The position numbers and the translations under genes are program-made. Of a DNA stretch of 6,183 nucleotides, positions 1-6,171 are shown in pieces (within the stretch, counting starts at the first letter, position 1; each line of letters begins with the position of its first letter). This DNA comes from Nitrospiria bacterium (GTDB taxonomy: Bacteria; Nitrospirota; Nitrospiria; Nitrospirales; UBA8639): assembly GCA_030430725.1 (NCBI GenBank), contig JAUIKP010000209.1, positions 1 through 6,183 of the forward strand, in the 5' to 3' direction. Below the pieces are notes generated by a model. That model made no database searches, was not told the origin of the DNA, and saw only the letters and a list, made by a program, of their open reading frames with translations.

Positions 1-268
1 TCACCGTCGAGAACATCAGGATCATCGGTGTGGCGCTCGGCAACATCCTCGCGGCCATCATCACCCACCACATGATCAGCATGGCGGCCCAGTCCATCAC
101 GCTCCACTGAACGGGCATCGGCGCCATCGCGCTCATCTGCGCGGCCGTTACGGCGAGGTAGACCCAGGCCGTCCCGCACACCACAAAGATCGCCGCGAGT
201 GACCAGATCCGATCTCGCCGGATGGCTTTGGCGAGGCTGGCGTCGGATGGGGGCGAGAGCGACAGCAT
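1..268 (-). CDS. DUF2182 (COG5486-type) integral membrane protein, 5' part only
   Basis: The minus strand has an open frame from ATG at 268 to the window edge, giving 89 residues with no stop; the 3' part lies outside the window. A short basic stretch (AIRRDR, residues 15-20) precedes a first membrane helix (about 21-43). A second helix (about 58-77) leads into the Met/Trp-rich motif MWWVMMAARMLPSATPMIL at residues 66-84. That motif closely matches the signature I know from DUF2182 proteins, described as predicted metal-binding membrane proteins; no biochemical function is established to my knowledge. The ATG lies 6 nt after the TGA of the upstream gene and in the same frame. No strong Shine-Dalgarno sequence is visible, so translation may be coupled to that gene. 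DUF2182 genes commonly follow a DUF1326 gene, and the upstream gene indeed ends in a DUF1326-like tail. Family call fairly sure; role unknown. Confidence 0.85.
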   Translation of the reverse strand, partial: MLSLSPPSDASLAKAIRRDRIWSLAAIFVVCGTAWVYLAVTAAQMSAMAPMPVQWSVMDWAAMLIMWWVMMAARMLPSATPMILMFSTV

Positions 269-274
269 CCGGCG

Positions 275-3097
275 TCAGTTGGCCCAGGCGAACGGCGCGA
301 AGTGCCCGTTGTTGCCGACACCGGACAGGTCCAGTTCGAGGCCGAACGCGTCCAGATGAACCTCCTCGGTGCGGGCCAGCGCAAGACGCGTATTGGCCGG
401 ATGAGAGACGTTGTCGATCGTGATCGGCAGGCCGCTTCCGGTGCGCGAGGGCACCCCTTTGATCGCAAACGAGAAGACGTTCGATATGTTGGCGGAGCGA
501 TCAAGCCCCTCGCTCTCGAACGTCATCTCGGAAAAGGCCACACCGCGGAAGTCCGAGACCAGATTGTCATGGATCTTGACCACGGCCGATAACTTTTTCC
601 CGGAGACCGTCTTATAGGACGGACGATCGATATGCACCGACCCTTCCAGCGATCCATGCGCCGCCAACCACTCGATCCCATCCCGGATGGCCGACCGTCC
701 CTTTTTCGGAATCAGTAAATCAATATCGAATTGAGTCGAGTCAAACATAACACTGGCGATCGGTGTGGTCTTCCAGTTTTTCATAAATCCGGTGATGACG
801 GCTTCACTGTTGTTCACGCGAAACTCCATGCGTTTCAAATCAAGCTGATCCTCATCCACTTTCAATCGAACAAACAGATTCGAAATGGGAGCGCTGATCC
901 CGCGAAGCGACACCACGCCTTCCGTCAATGCCACCCAACCTTTGGTATTCCACCGGGTCCAATCGGTTCCCCGTCCGCTGCCTTTCAATTGCACCTCCAG
1001 AATGCCTGACTGAACGATATCTCCCAAGACCCGAATACCCTCCGGCAGGACGCCGATATAGACCGGACCAGAATCAACCCGCGCCTCCCATGTAACCTCC
1101 TTGCGAAACCGGATGGTCCCCTGTCCACGAAGACGAAGCGGGAGCATCATCAGTTCCACTCGTTCAAAATGCACACGGTTTCCGGGATGAAACTTACCAT
1201 CAAACTCAAGGCGTCCATCCTGACCGGCTTGTTTCTGTAAAAGGGAGGGCACATCCAGGAACGCGTCTCGCCCCTCAATCCACCCTTTCAGTTTGGGATA
1301 GCGGGTCGGCCCCGTGAGCGTGACTGAGGCATGAAGCGGACCGGTGATCCGCATCTTGGGTGATTCCCCGCGGTTCCCCGAAACGGGCAACAGGTCCTCC
1401 CCCGCAATCCCACCCTGGATGGTGAGCGGATCAAAGCGGGCAGTCCCCTCATAGAGAATCGTTCCATTCAACACCAACGGATAAGCGCCCACCTTGCCTT
1501 GGACACCTTCTAACACGGTACTCTCACGGGAAAAGGTAAAGGTCCCCTGGCCCTGAGTAAACGGATGGGGCAATCCGGGAATCTGAATCACCAAACCTTC
1601 AGGCTTAAACTCGCCATACTGGAATTTCAATCCTGGCGATTCCAACAGATTCCCGGCAAAACGAAGACGCAGCAGGCCGCTGCCATCCGAAACCTTCCAG
1701 GCATTCAAGAGACCAAAGTCGGATGGAGCTCCCAACTGCGTCACCACCTGCCGAACCTTCTCCGCAGGCACAGGCCCCTGAAGGCCCACATCCCCCCAGG
1801 GGCCCGACTCTTTTAACAAGAAGACCCCCTCCGTCACTTCAACCGGAATACCATCATAGACGCCGTGCACTCCGGACAATTGCATACGATCCGGTTCCAC
1901 CACCACCGTGCCATGGATATGGTCGGTGGAGGGCCAATCGGGAATTCGGACGTAACCATCGGTTAACCGAAACGTACCGGTGACCGAGGTCTGCACATCC
2001 TCACGCGTGGACCCGGTCACACGAGCCTCGGCAATGTTCAACCCGCCTCCCCATTCCCCTGTCTCCCACACCGGGAGCAGATTATCCGGAATCCACGTCT
2101 TGGGCAGATATTGTCGAATCATGGCGAGGTCAACATTAGAGGAGCGCATGGAGAACCCCATCATATGGTGTCCGTCTTCCAGTACTTCCGTATTGGCCGA
2201 ACCATCCAGATCAATAAACGAACTGGATAAGTTCATATGAGAAAGTGAGAGTCTGGAGGTTTTCGCATTCTGAACCCAGGTCACCCGGGACCTGACGGAA
2301 AGCGTGCCGGGAACCTTTATGAGCGATTGGCCGTTGGGCAGATATTCTCCCAGTTGGTTGATTTCCAGATGATCCGCTTTCACCTTGCCGGAGAACGTGA
2401 TCTGCTCAAAACCAACCGGCTTGCTGGCAATGGAGAGAACCGGGGACGCCCAACTGGCTTCGAGTACGCCCTGGATGTGAAAAGGCGCCAGTTCCTGCGT
2501 CTGCCGGATTTTCCCAGACAATTCGAAAGATGAGGCAATAGAAGGCCCGTCATGAGTCGTATCAGAGACGAAGGTCACATCGTCAATCACAAACCCCCGA
2601 ACGATTTCACGAGGCGATTCATCAATGACGATAATTTTACCGTCCGTCACCACAATCTTTCCCAGCACCAGAAACTGGGTAGCGGCCGCAATGGGAGAGT
2701 CGTTGCTGGCGTAACTTAAAAAACGCCATTCCCCATCCGGCTCCCGTCGCAATTCGATCTCGGGAGACTCCACCAGGAATTCCCGAACCACAATTTTTTT
2801 CATAAGCAACTGCCCGATTCCCAGGTCCAAACTCATGGATTTGGCCCGAAACACCGCATGCGACTCAGGCTGTTCCTGAACCACAATGTCCGACACCAAA
2901 AAATGCGGAGAGGGAAATAAAGCAAAGGACGTATGCCCCACGGTCACGTGCGACCCGAACGTGCGTTGCATTTGTTGCAGAGCCAGAGTCTTGAGATAAT
3001 CCGGATTTAAAAACAAGGGAAGGACAATCAAGGCAATGGTCAGAATCAGGGCACCAAGTGCCCCCCCCCAGAACATCTGTTTCCCGGACCATCGCAC
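275..3097 (-). CDS. AsmA-like envelope protein fused in frame to a DUF1326-like C-terminal tail
   Basis: This is a 940-residue protein with one N-terminal membrane helix (about residues 8-30, starting MFWGGALGALIL). A long, beta-rich body follows, with repeated short strands typical of AsmA/DUF3971 proteins, a family of inner-membrane-anchored periplasmic proteins linked to outer-membrane lipid and protein assembly. A typical late AsmA segment is seen around residues 791-845 (DIDLLIPKKGRS and then VHIDRPSY). From about residue 849 to the end the sequence changes character. HPANTRLALART, then AFGLELDLSGVGNNGHFAPF near the end, matches the C-terminus of DUF1326 proteins, not AsmA. The AsmA part therefore looks cut short. 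I chose GTG 3097 because AGAGGA (3110-3105) lies 7 nt upstream of it. A TTG at 3130 would add 11 residues but has no ribosome binding site. The gene diverges from the HD gene and is followed at once by DUF2182. Confidence 0.88.
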   Translation of the reverse strand: MRWSGKQMFWGGALGALILTIALIVLPLFLNPDYLKTLALQQMQRTFGSHVTVGHTSFALFPSPHFLVSDIVVQEQPESHAVFRAKSMSLDLGIGQLLMKKIVVREFLVESPEIELRREPDGEWRFLSYASNDSPIAAATQFLVLGKIVVTDGKIIVIDESPREIVRGFVIDDVTFVSDTTHDGPSIASSFELSGKIRQTQELAPFHIQGVLEASWASPVLSIASKPVGFEQITFSGKVKADHLEINQLGEYLPNGQSLIKVPGTLSVRSRVTWVQNAKTSRLSLSHMNLSSSFIDLDGSANTEVLEDGHHMMGFSMRSSNVDLAMIRQYLPKTWIPDNLLPVWETGEWGGGLNIAEARVTGSTREDVQTSVTGTFRLTDGYVRIPDWPSTDHIHGTVVVEPDRMQLSGVHGVYDGIPVEVTEGVFLLKESGPWGDVGLQGPVPAEKVRQVVTQLGAPSDFGLLNAWKVSDGSGLLRLRFAGNLLESPGLKFQYGEFKPEGLVIQIPGLPHPFTQGQGTFTFSRESTVLEGVQGKVGAYPLVLNGTILYEGTARFDPLTIQGGIAGEDLLPVSGNRGESPKMRITGPLHASVTLTGPTRYPKLKGWIEGRDAFLDVPSLLQKQAGQDGRLEFDGKFHPGNRVHFERVELMMLPLRLRGQGTIRFRKEVTWEARVDSGPVYIGVLPEGIRVLGDIVQSGILEVQLKGSGRGTDWTRWNTKGWVALTEGVVSLRGISAPISNLFVRLKVDEDQLDLKRMEFRVNNSEAVITGFMKNWKTTPIASVMFDSTQFDIDLLIPKKGRSAIRDGIEWLAAHGSLEGSVHIDRPSYKTVSGKKLSAVVKIHDNLVSDFRGVAFSEMTFESEGLDRSANISNVFSFAIKGVPSRTGSGLPITIDNVSHPANTRLALARTEEVHLDAFGLELDLSGVGNNGHFAPFAWAN
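278..550 (-). other. DUF1326-like C-terminal segment inside the AsmA frame
   Basis: This covers the last ~91 codons of the AsmA-type gene. Family-like features are SHPANTRLALART, the AFGLELDLSG block and the terminal NNGHFAPFAW. From memory, DUF1326 proteins (about 200 residues) end with a similar pattern: HPVN, then AFGL, then NGHSAPFSW. The N-terminal half of DUF1326, with its Cys-rich start, is absent from the window. Directly downstream is DUF2182, the usual partner of DUF1326, which supports this reading. The exact left limit is uncertain; it probably falls between codons 842 and 850 (about nt 550-580). I infer a remnant joined to AsmA by deletion or recombination, or an assembly join; the sequence alone cannot tell these apart. 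Confidence 0.7.
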
Positions 3098-3104
3098 TAG
3101 ATTA

Positions 3105-3110
3105 TCCTCT
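3105..3110 (-). promoter_or_regulatory. Ribosome binding site deciding the AsmA start
   Basis: AGAGGA on the minus strand lies 7 nt before GTG 3097. It is the only good Shine-Dalgarno sequence near the 5' end of the frame, and it favours GTG 3097 over the longer TTG 3130 start. Confidence 0.7.
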
Positions 3111-3180
3111 TCGGATGAGCTGAGACCCAAACCGTTGTGTGTGTGAGATAAGGGATAGGCACCATGAAAACTTGTCCTGC

Positions 3181-3209
3181 ATCATACCGAAATCCATGGA
3201 AAATGTAAG
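3181..3209 (-). promoter_or_regulatory. Candidate sigma70-type promoter for the AsmA gene
   Basis: On the minus strand, CTTACA (3209-3204; 4 of 6 to TTGACA) and TATGAT (3186-3181; 5 of 6 to TATAAT) are 17 nt apart. Transcription would start near 3174, giving a leader of about 75 nt before GTG 3097. The match is moderate and rests on consensus alone. Confidence 0.45.
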
Positions 3210-3212
3210 AAT

Positions 3213-3266
3213 GCTGCCGATGACCACCGGACAGATCCCCTTGCCGGCGGTCCGTCATCGGCCAGC
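3213..3266. repeat. Long imperfect inverted repeat between the divergent promoters
   Basis: The left arm GCTGCCGATGAC (3213-3224) pairs with the right arm GTCATCGGCCAGC (3254-3266); only one unpaired base interrupts the match. An inner stem pairs CACCGG (3225-3230) with CCGGCG (3244-3249), with one mismatch. A 4-nt bulge (3250-3253) separates the two stems and the terminal loop is 13 nt. The dyad lies just upstream of the -35 box of the AsmA promoter and 29 nt upstream of the -35 box of the HD promoter. It could be an operator, a REP-like palindromic repeat, or a structured element in a longer transcript. No T-run follows the stem on the plus strand and only a broken T-rich stretch on the minus strand, so a terminator is less likely. 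Confidence 0.65.
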
Positions 3267-3295
3267 CATCCCGTAGAGAGAACGCCTCCGGTTTC

Positions 3296-3324
3296 TTGAC
3301 ACCTCCCAAGGCCTGGGATATCCT
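3296..3324 (+). promoter_or_regulatory. Strong candidate sigma70-type promoter for the HD-yjbQ-htrA operon
   Basis: A perfect TTGACA (3296-3301) is followed after exactly 17 nt by TATCCT (3319-3324; 4 of 6 to TATAAT, with the key first two and last bases kept). Transcription would start near 3331, about 75 nt before the chosen start of the HD gene. The first TTG of the HD reading frame is part of this -35 box, which argues against its use as a start codon. Confidence 0.65.
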
Positions 3325-3406
3325 GCCTCACGGTCCCACGCGGCGTAGTCCTTACGCGTTTCGTCATGAAGATTGTACCATTCTAGCCGTCGTTTCCCGG
3401 CCAACA

Positions 3407-4261
3407 TTGAAATTCACCTACACCGTTCTCACCCGCACCCAAGTGGTTTCGCTGCTGAAATGGTACGACCAGCCGCATCCCACCAGGCCGGATCGCACGA
3501 TCCCCGGATATGACAAAGCGCATGCGCAACGCACGGCACGCCTGTGTGTGGCGGTCGCCGCGGCTTTAGGCCATCCACTTTCCCGACTGCGTCAGTTTGA
3601 AGCCGCCTGTCTGCTCCATGATATGGGGCGGGCCGGACTTGATCCCATGCTGTTCGGCCGGATCTGGTCATGGGCGAAAAAACAGAAGATCCCGACCAGG
3701 CCACGGGAATGGCGGGCCCGCTACCCACGAACTCCCTATGGTCGCGAATCGCAAGCCTTCATCGCACAGTATGAAGTCGCCTTACAAGCCCGGGGCCTCC
3801 CGCTCACCCCGGCGGTCAAGGATCACATCGACATGCGATTGGGATTCGCCCGACGCCTCCACACCTACCTCCGTCCGGTCAAAACCGCCATCGGTGCTCT
3901 AGGCATCCCCTGGTCGCCCTGGATGGAACGCATCATGTTGTATTATTATTATCCGGAAAAACTCGAACACGCCACCGCCTGGACGCATCAACTCGCGGAA
4001 ATTCTCGTCGCCTGCGAGCAACTGGAAGCCTATAGCAATCATCGGCGAGGCAAGGATTATTACGCGCGCGCAGAAGAGAGTTTTGCCGCCGCCTTCGCCT
4101 ATCTCCGTCAACTTACCTCGCAGCGGATCGTCAGTCCACAGGTTATGGAAATGATCTGCCGGCTCGCCAGAGAAGGCCGTTTTACGACCATTTTACGTCA
4201 AGCCCGAGGGGGCACTCTATCAGCCGCCGATCAACAATTTTTACAAACCGTCTCGTGCTGA
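3407..4261 (+). CDS. HD-domain protein, resembling a degenerate HD-GYP phosphohydrolase
   Basis: The frame is open from TTG 3296, but that codon lies in a promoter -35 box and the first 37 residues look untranslated. I place the start at TTG 3407 (284 residues); GTG 3443 is the next choice. No start has a good ribosome binding site. An HD-like pattern is visible: His39 (DKAHAQR), then LLHDMGR with His71-Asp72. The C-terminal part (ILVACEQLEAYSNHR, from about residue 199) lines up with the end of HD-GYP domains, where ILAVADAFDAL is usual, but the final Asp is Cys/Glu here. The HHE...GYP region is replaced by YYYYPEKLEH (about 179-188). The core could still bind a metal, but c-di-GMP hydrolysis is doubtful. 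No membrane helix or signal peptide is seen, so it is probably cytoplasmic. It is the first gene of a set with yjbQ 8 nt downstream. Substrate unknown. Confidence 0.82.
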   Translation: MKFTYTVLTRTQVVSLLKWYDQPHPTRPDRTIPGYDKAHAQRTARLCVAVAAALGHPLSRLRQFEAACLLHDMGRAGLDPMLFGRIWSWAKKQKIPTRPREWRARYPRTPYGRESQAFIAQYEVALQARGLPLTPAVKDHIDMRLGFARRLHTYLRPVKTAIGALGIPWSPWMERIMLYYYYPEKLEHATAWTHQLAEILVACEQLEAYSNHRRGKDYYARAEESFAAAFAYLRQLTSQRIVSPQVMEMICRLAREGRFTTILRQARGGTLSAADQQFLQTVSC

Positions 4262-4265
4262 GGAG
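4260..4265 (+). promoter_or_regulatory. Ribosome binding site deciding the yjbQ start
   Basis: GAGGAG, overlapping the stop codon of the HD gene, lies 4 nt before ATG 4270. This favours ATG 4270 over the in-frame GTG at 4255, which overlaps the HD gene. The site's overlap with the HD stop suggests coupled translation. Confidence 0.65.
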
Positions 4266-4269
4266 ACCC

Positions 4270-4692
4270 ATGTCCGTCATCACCCACTACCTCAACATTT
4301 CCATGACCGGAAATTCGACGATCGAAAACCTCACAAAGCCGGTTCACCGCCTGCTCGCAGAGTCCGGCCTACAGGGTGGAATGGTGACGCTCTTTGTGCA
4401 ACATACCACGGCCTCGGTCATGATCATCGAAGATGAACCGGGGATTCGTGCCGATACCAAAACATTTTGGGACCGCACGATTCCGGCCGATCCGCAGTTA
4501 GAACATAATACGAGGAATGCCGGCGAAGATAACGGGCACTCCCATCTTCGCGGCCAGTTACAGGGGCCTTCGCTGACGATTCCATTCGTCAAGGGCGCCT
4601 TAACTCTCGGCACCTGGCAACAACTTGTCTTAATCGATTTTGATACCCGACCACGAACCCGAAACCTGGTTGTCCAGCTTATGGGAGAATAG
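4270..4692 (+). CDS. yjbQ: YjbQ / UPF0047 family protein (secondary thiamine-phosphate synthase type)
   Basis: The protein has 140 residues, the usual full length of this compact, soluble, widely conserved family. Family hallmarks are present in order: FVQHTTASV with His45, an acidic stretch (Glu54, Glu56), EHN with His79, EDNGHSHLR with Asp87, His90 and His92, the GxLTLGTWQ block with Trp116, and DFDTRPR with Asp123 and Asp125. The clustered His and acidic residues form the presumed active or metal site. E. coli YjbQ has been reported to have weak thiamin phosphate synthase activity, and the family carries that name, but the physiological role is unsettled. No thiamin biosynthesis gene is in the window, so context gives no support for that pathway. 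The gene sits 8 nt after the HD gene and 18 nt before the protease gene, probably co-transcribed. The symbol is used at family level. Confidence 0.94.
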   Translation: MSVITHYLNISMTGNSTIENLTKPVHRLLAESGLQGGMVTLFVQHTTASVMIIEDEPGIRADTKTFWDRTIPADPQLEHNTRNAGEDNGHSHLRGQLQGPSLTIPFVKGALTLGTWQQLVLIDFDTRPRTRNLVVQLMGE

Positions 4693-4710
4693 ACGGGAAC
4701 CCATCTTCCT

Positions 4711-5898
4711 ATGCTGCTGCAATTGATACCGCAGGCCATTTCTCCAGATCGGGCCAAAATCCGCCATCAACCACACCGACGGTTCGCAAGACGGCCGGGG
4801 CTTCTCCTTTTGTTCGCGCTCGTCACAGGGCTCCTGCCCAATCGCGCCATGGGAGAGGGGTCCGCTCTGGAATGGACGCAATCGGGTTCCCCCGGTCCCG
4901 CATATCTGCACCTCATGGGAACTCAATCTCTCGGGGCGGAAGAACTCAAGACCATTTCGGTTTTTGAAAAAGCGGCACAGTCTGTGGTCTACATCACCAA
5001 TACGGCGGTGCGACGGGATATCTGGTCGCTCAATACATTTGAGGTGCCGCAAGGATCGGGGTCCGGGTTCATCTGGAGCCGGCAGGGTCATATTGTGACC
5101 AATTACCACGTCATCTATGGCGCAGACTCCATCCAGGTGGTGCTGGACGATCAATCCACCCGTGACGCCCGCATCGTGGGCGTGGACCCTGATCATGATC
5201 TGGCCGTGCTCCAGATCACCGGGAAGGCGAACACCCTCATGCCCTTGAAAATCGGTACCTCCCAGGACCTTCGCGTCGGTCAACGCGTCCTGGCCATCGG
5301 CAATCCCTTCGGGTTGGATCACACCCTCACCACCGGGGTCGTCAGTGCCCTGGGACGGTCGATTAAATCGGTAAACGACCGCACGATTGAAAACGCCATT
5401 CAAACCGATGCGGCCATCAACCCCGGCAATTCGGGTGGACCGCTCCTCAACAGCGCCGGGGAACTCATTGGCGTCAACACCCAGATTGTCAGTCCCAGTG
5501 GAGCCTACGCGGGCATTGGCTTTGCGGTGCCGGTCGACATTGTCAAACGTGTCGTCCCGCAACTCATTCAATATGGGAAAGTCATTCGTCCCGGTCTCGG
5601 CATCTCACTCATCCCGGATTCCATCGCCGGTCGCTGGGGGATCAAAGGAATCGTCATTGCCAAAGTCCTGCCGGGGAGTATGGCGGACAAGGCCGGTCTG
5701 CAAGGCTTAAAAGAGACGGCAACCGGACGGATCCGATTGGGGGACGTCATCATCAGTATTGATGGAGAAGCGATACGCACTTATGACGATCTCGCTCGAC
5801 TGTTAGACCGCTATAATGTGGGAGATCGCATCAAACTCGGAATTCGCCGCAACGGCAAAGAACAAACCCTCTCTCTCACACTCCAAGCCATCCAATAA
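4711..5898 (+). CDS. htrA: HtrA/Deg-family trypsin-like serine protease with one PDZ domain, exported
   Basis: This is a 395-residue periplasmic quality-control protease of the S1C (HtrA/Deg) type. It starts with a long basic N-terminus (RRFARRPG, 23-30) and a hydrophobic stretch (31-42). A signal-peptide cleavage near Ala46 is plausible, though retention as a membrane anchor cannot be excluded. The catalytic triad is complete: His133 (TNYHVI), Asp163 (DPDHDLAVL) and Ser241 in GNSGGPL. The conserved GNPFGLDHT and QTDAAINPGN blocks are present. A single PDZ domain covers about residues 288-392, with RPGLGISL as the probable start and IRLGDVIISIDG inside. One PDZ places it nearer DegS, HhoA or plant Deg1 than two-PDZ DegP, so the symbol is family level. 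ATG 4711 has no clear ribosome binding site; it lies 18 nt after the yjbQ stop, in the same frame. A shorter start at Met47 would remove the signal sequence and is unlikely. Confidence 0.96.
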   Translation: MLLQLIPQAISPDRAKIRHQPHRRFARRPGLLLLFALVTGLLPNRAMGEGSALEWTQSGSPGPAYLHLMGTQSLGAEELKTISVFEKAAQSVVYITNTAVRRDIWSLNTFEVPQGSGSGFIWSRQGHIVTNYHVIYGADSIQVVLDDQSTRDARIVGVDPDHDLAVLQITGKANTLMPLKIGTSQDLRVGQRVLAIGNPFGLDHTLTTGVVSALGRSIKSVNDRTIENAIQTDAAINPGNSGGPLLNSAGELIGVNTQIVSPSGAYAGIGFAVPVDIVKRVVPQLIQYGKVIRPGLGISLIPDSIAGRWGIKGIVIAKVLPGSMADKAGLQGLKETATGRIRLGDVIISIDGEAIRTYDDLARLLDRYNVGDRIKLGIRRNGKEQTLSLTLQAIQ

Positions 5899-6051
5899 CC
5901 CGTCGATCAGAATCATCCTTCCTCAACACCTCAGCAGATCCTCCTCTCACCTTCAGGTCCGCCAACCAGGCGAACGCACCAACCAACCGGTGGCCCATTG
6001 ACCCGACGCCTGCCGGCTGGTCCAAGGAGGGACGCCCTTCGCATCCAGCGG

Positions 6052-6171
6052 CCCTTGTTTGACCCCGGCGAGTTGGGCCGCACTTCACAAGCTTGGCGTC
6101 CCGCCCCTCCAATAACGCCAGACGGGGCGTCGTTTTGCATAATGCGTCTCGACGTGCGCGACCCTTGTTTG
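6052..6171 (+). repeat. Direct repeat CCCTTGTTTG, two copies 110 nt apart
   Basis: CCCTTGTTTG occurs at 6052-6061 and again at 6162-6171, flanking the cluster of inverted repeats. Ten bases can recur by chance within such a region, so this is only suggestive of a repeat unit with defined ends. Confidence 0.35.
6115..6136 (+). terminator. Possible weak intrinsic terminator
   Basis: ACGCC (6115-6119), a 6-nt loop and GGCGT (6126-6130) form a short GC-rich stem followed by CGTTTT. It is the only hairpin with a T-run downstream of the protease gene, but it lies more than 200 nt after the stop, the stem is only 5 bp and the T-run is short. Confidence 0.25.

Noticed and set aside
1..110. Plus-strand open frame of about 35 codons ending in TGA near nt 108-110
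   Set aside because: Hydrophobic because it is the complement of the DUF2182 helix; the minus-strand reading carries the clear family motif.
3217..3261. Palindrome as an intrinsic terminator
   Set aside because: It lies between two divergent genes, not at the end of either, and lacks a proper T-run on either side.
3097..3309. Minus-strand 70-codon frame whose TAG overlaps the AsmA GTG
   Set aside because: The overlap looks like coupling, but the frame starts with TTG, runs through the palindrome and promoter, and has no recognisable protein features.
3296..3406. N-terminal extension of the HD protein from TTG 3296
   Set aside because: The TTG is the start of a perfect -35 box, the -10 box lies inside the extension, and the residues encoded look like translated spacer without any domain.
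4630..5571. Minus-strand 313-codon open frame
   Set aside because: It lies antisense to yjbQ and the protease gene, both with complete family motifs, so it is a shadow frame.
6072..6078. GTTGGGC, fitting the integron attC end consensus GTTRRRY
   Set aside because: No matching RYYYAAC partner at a suitable distance and no cassette-like genes or integrase in the window.
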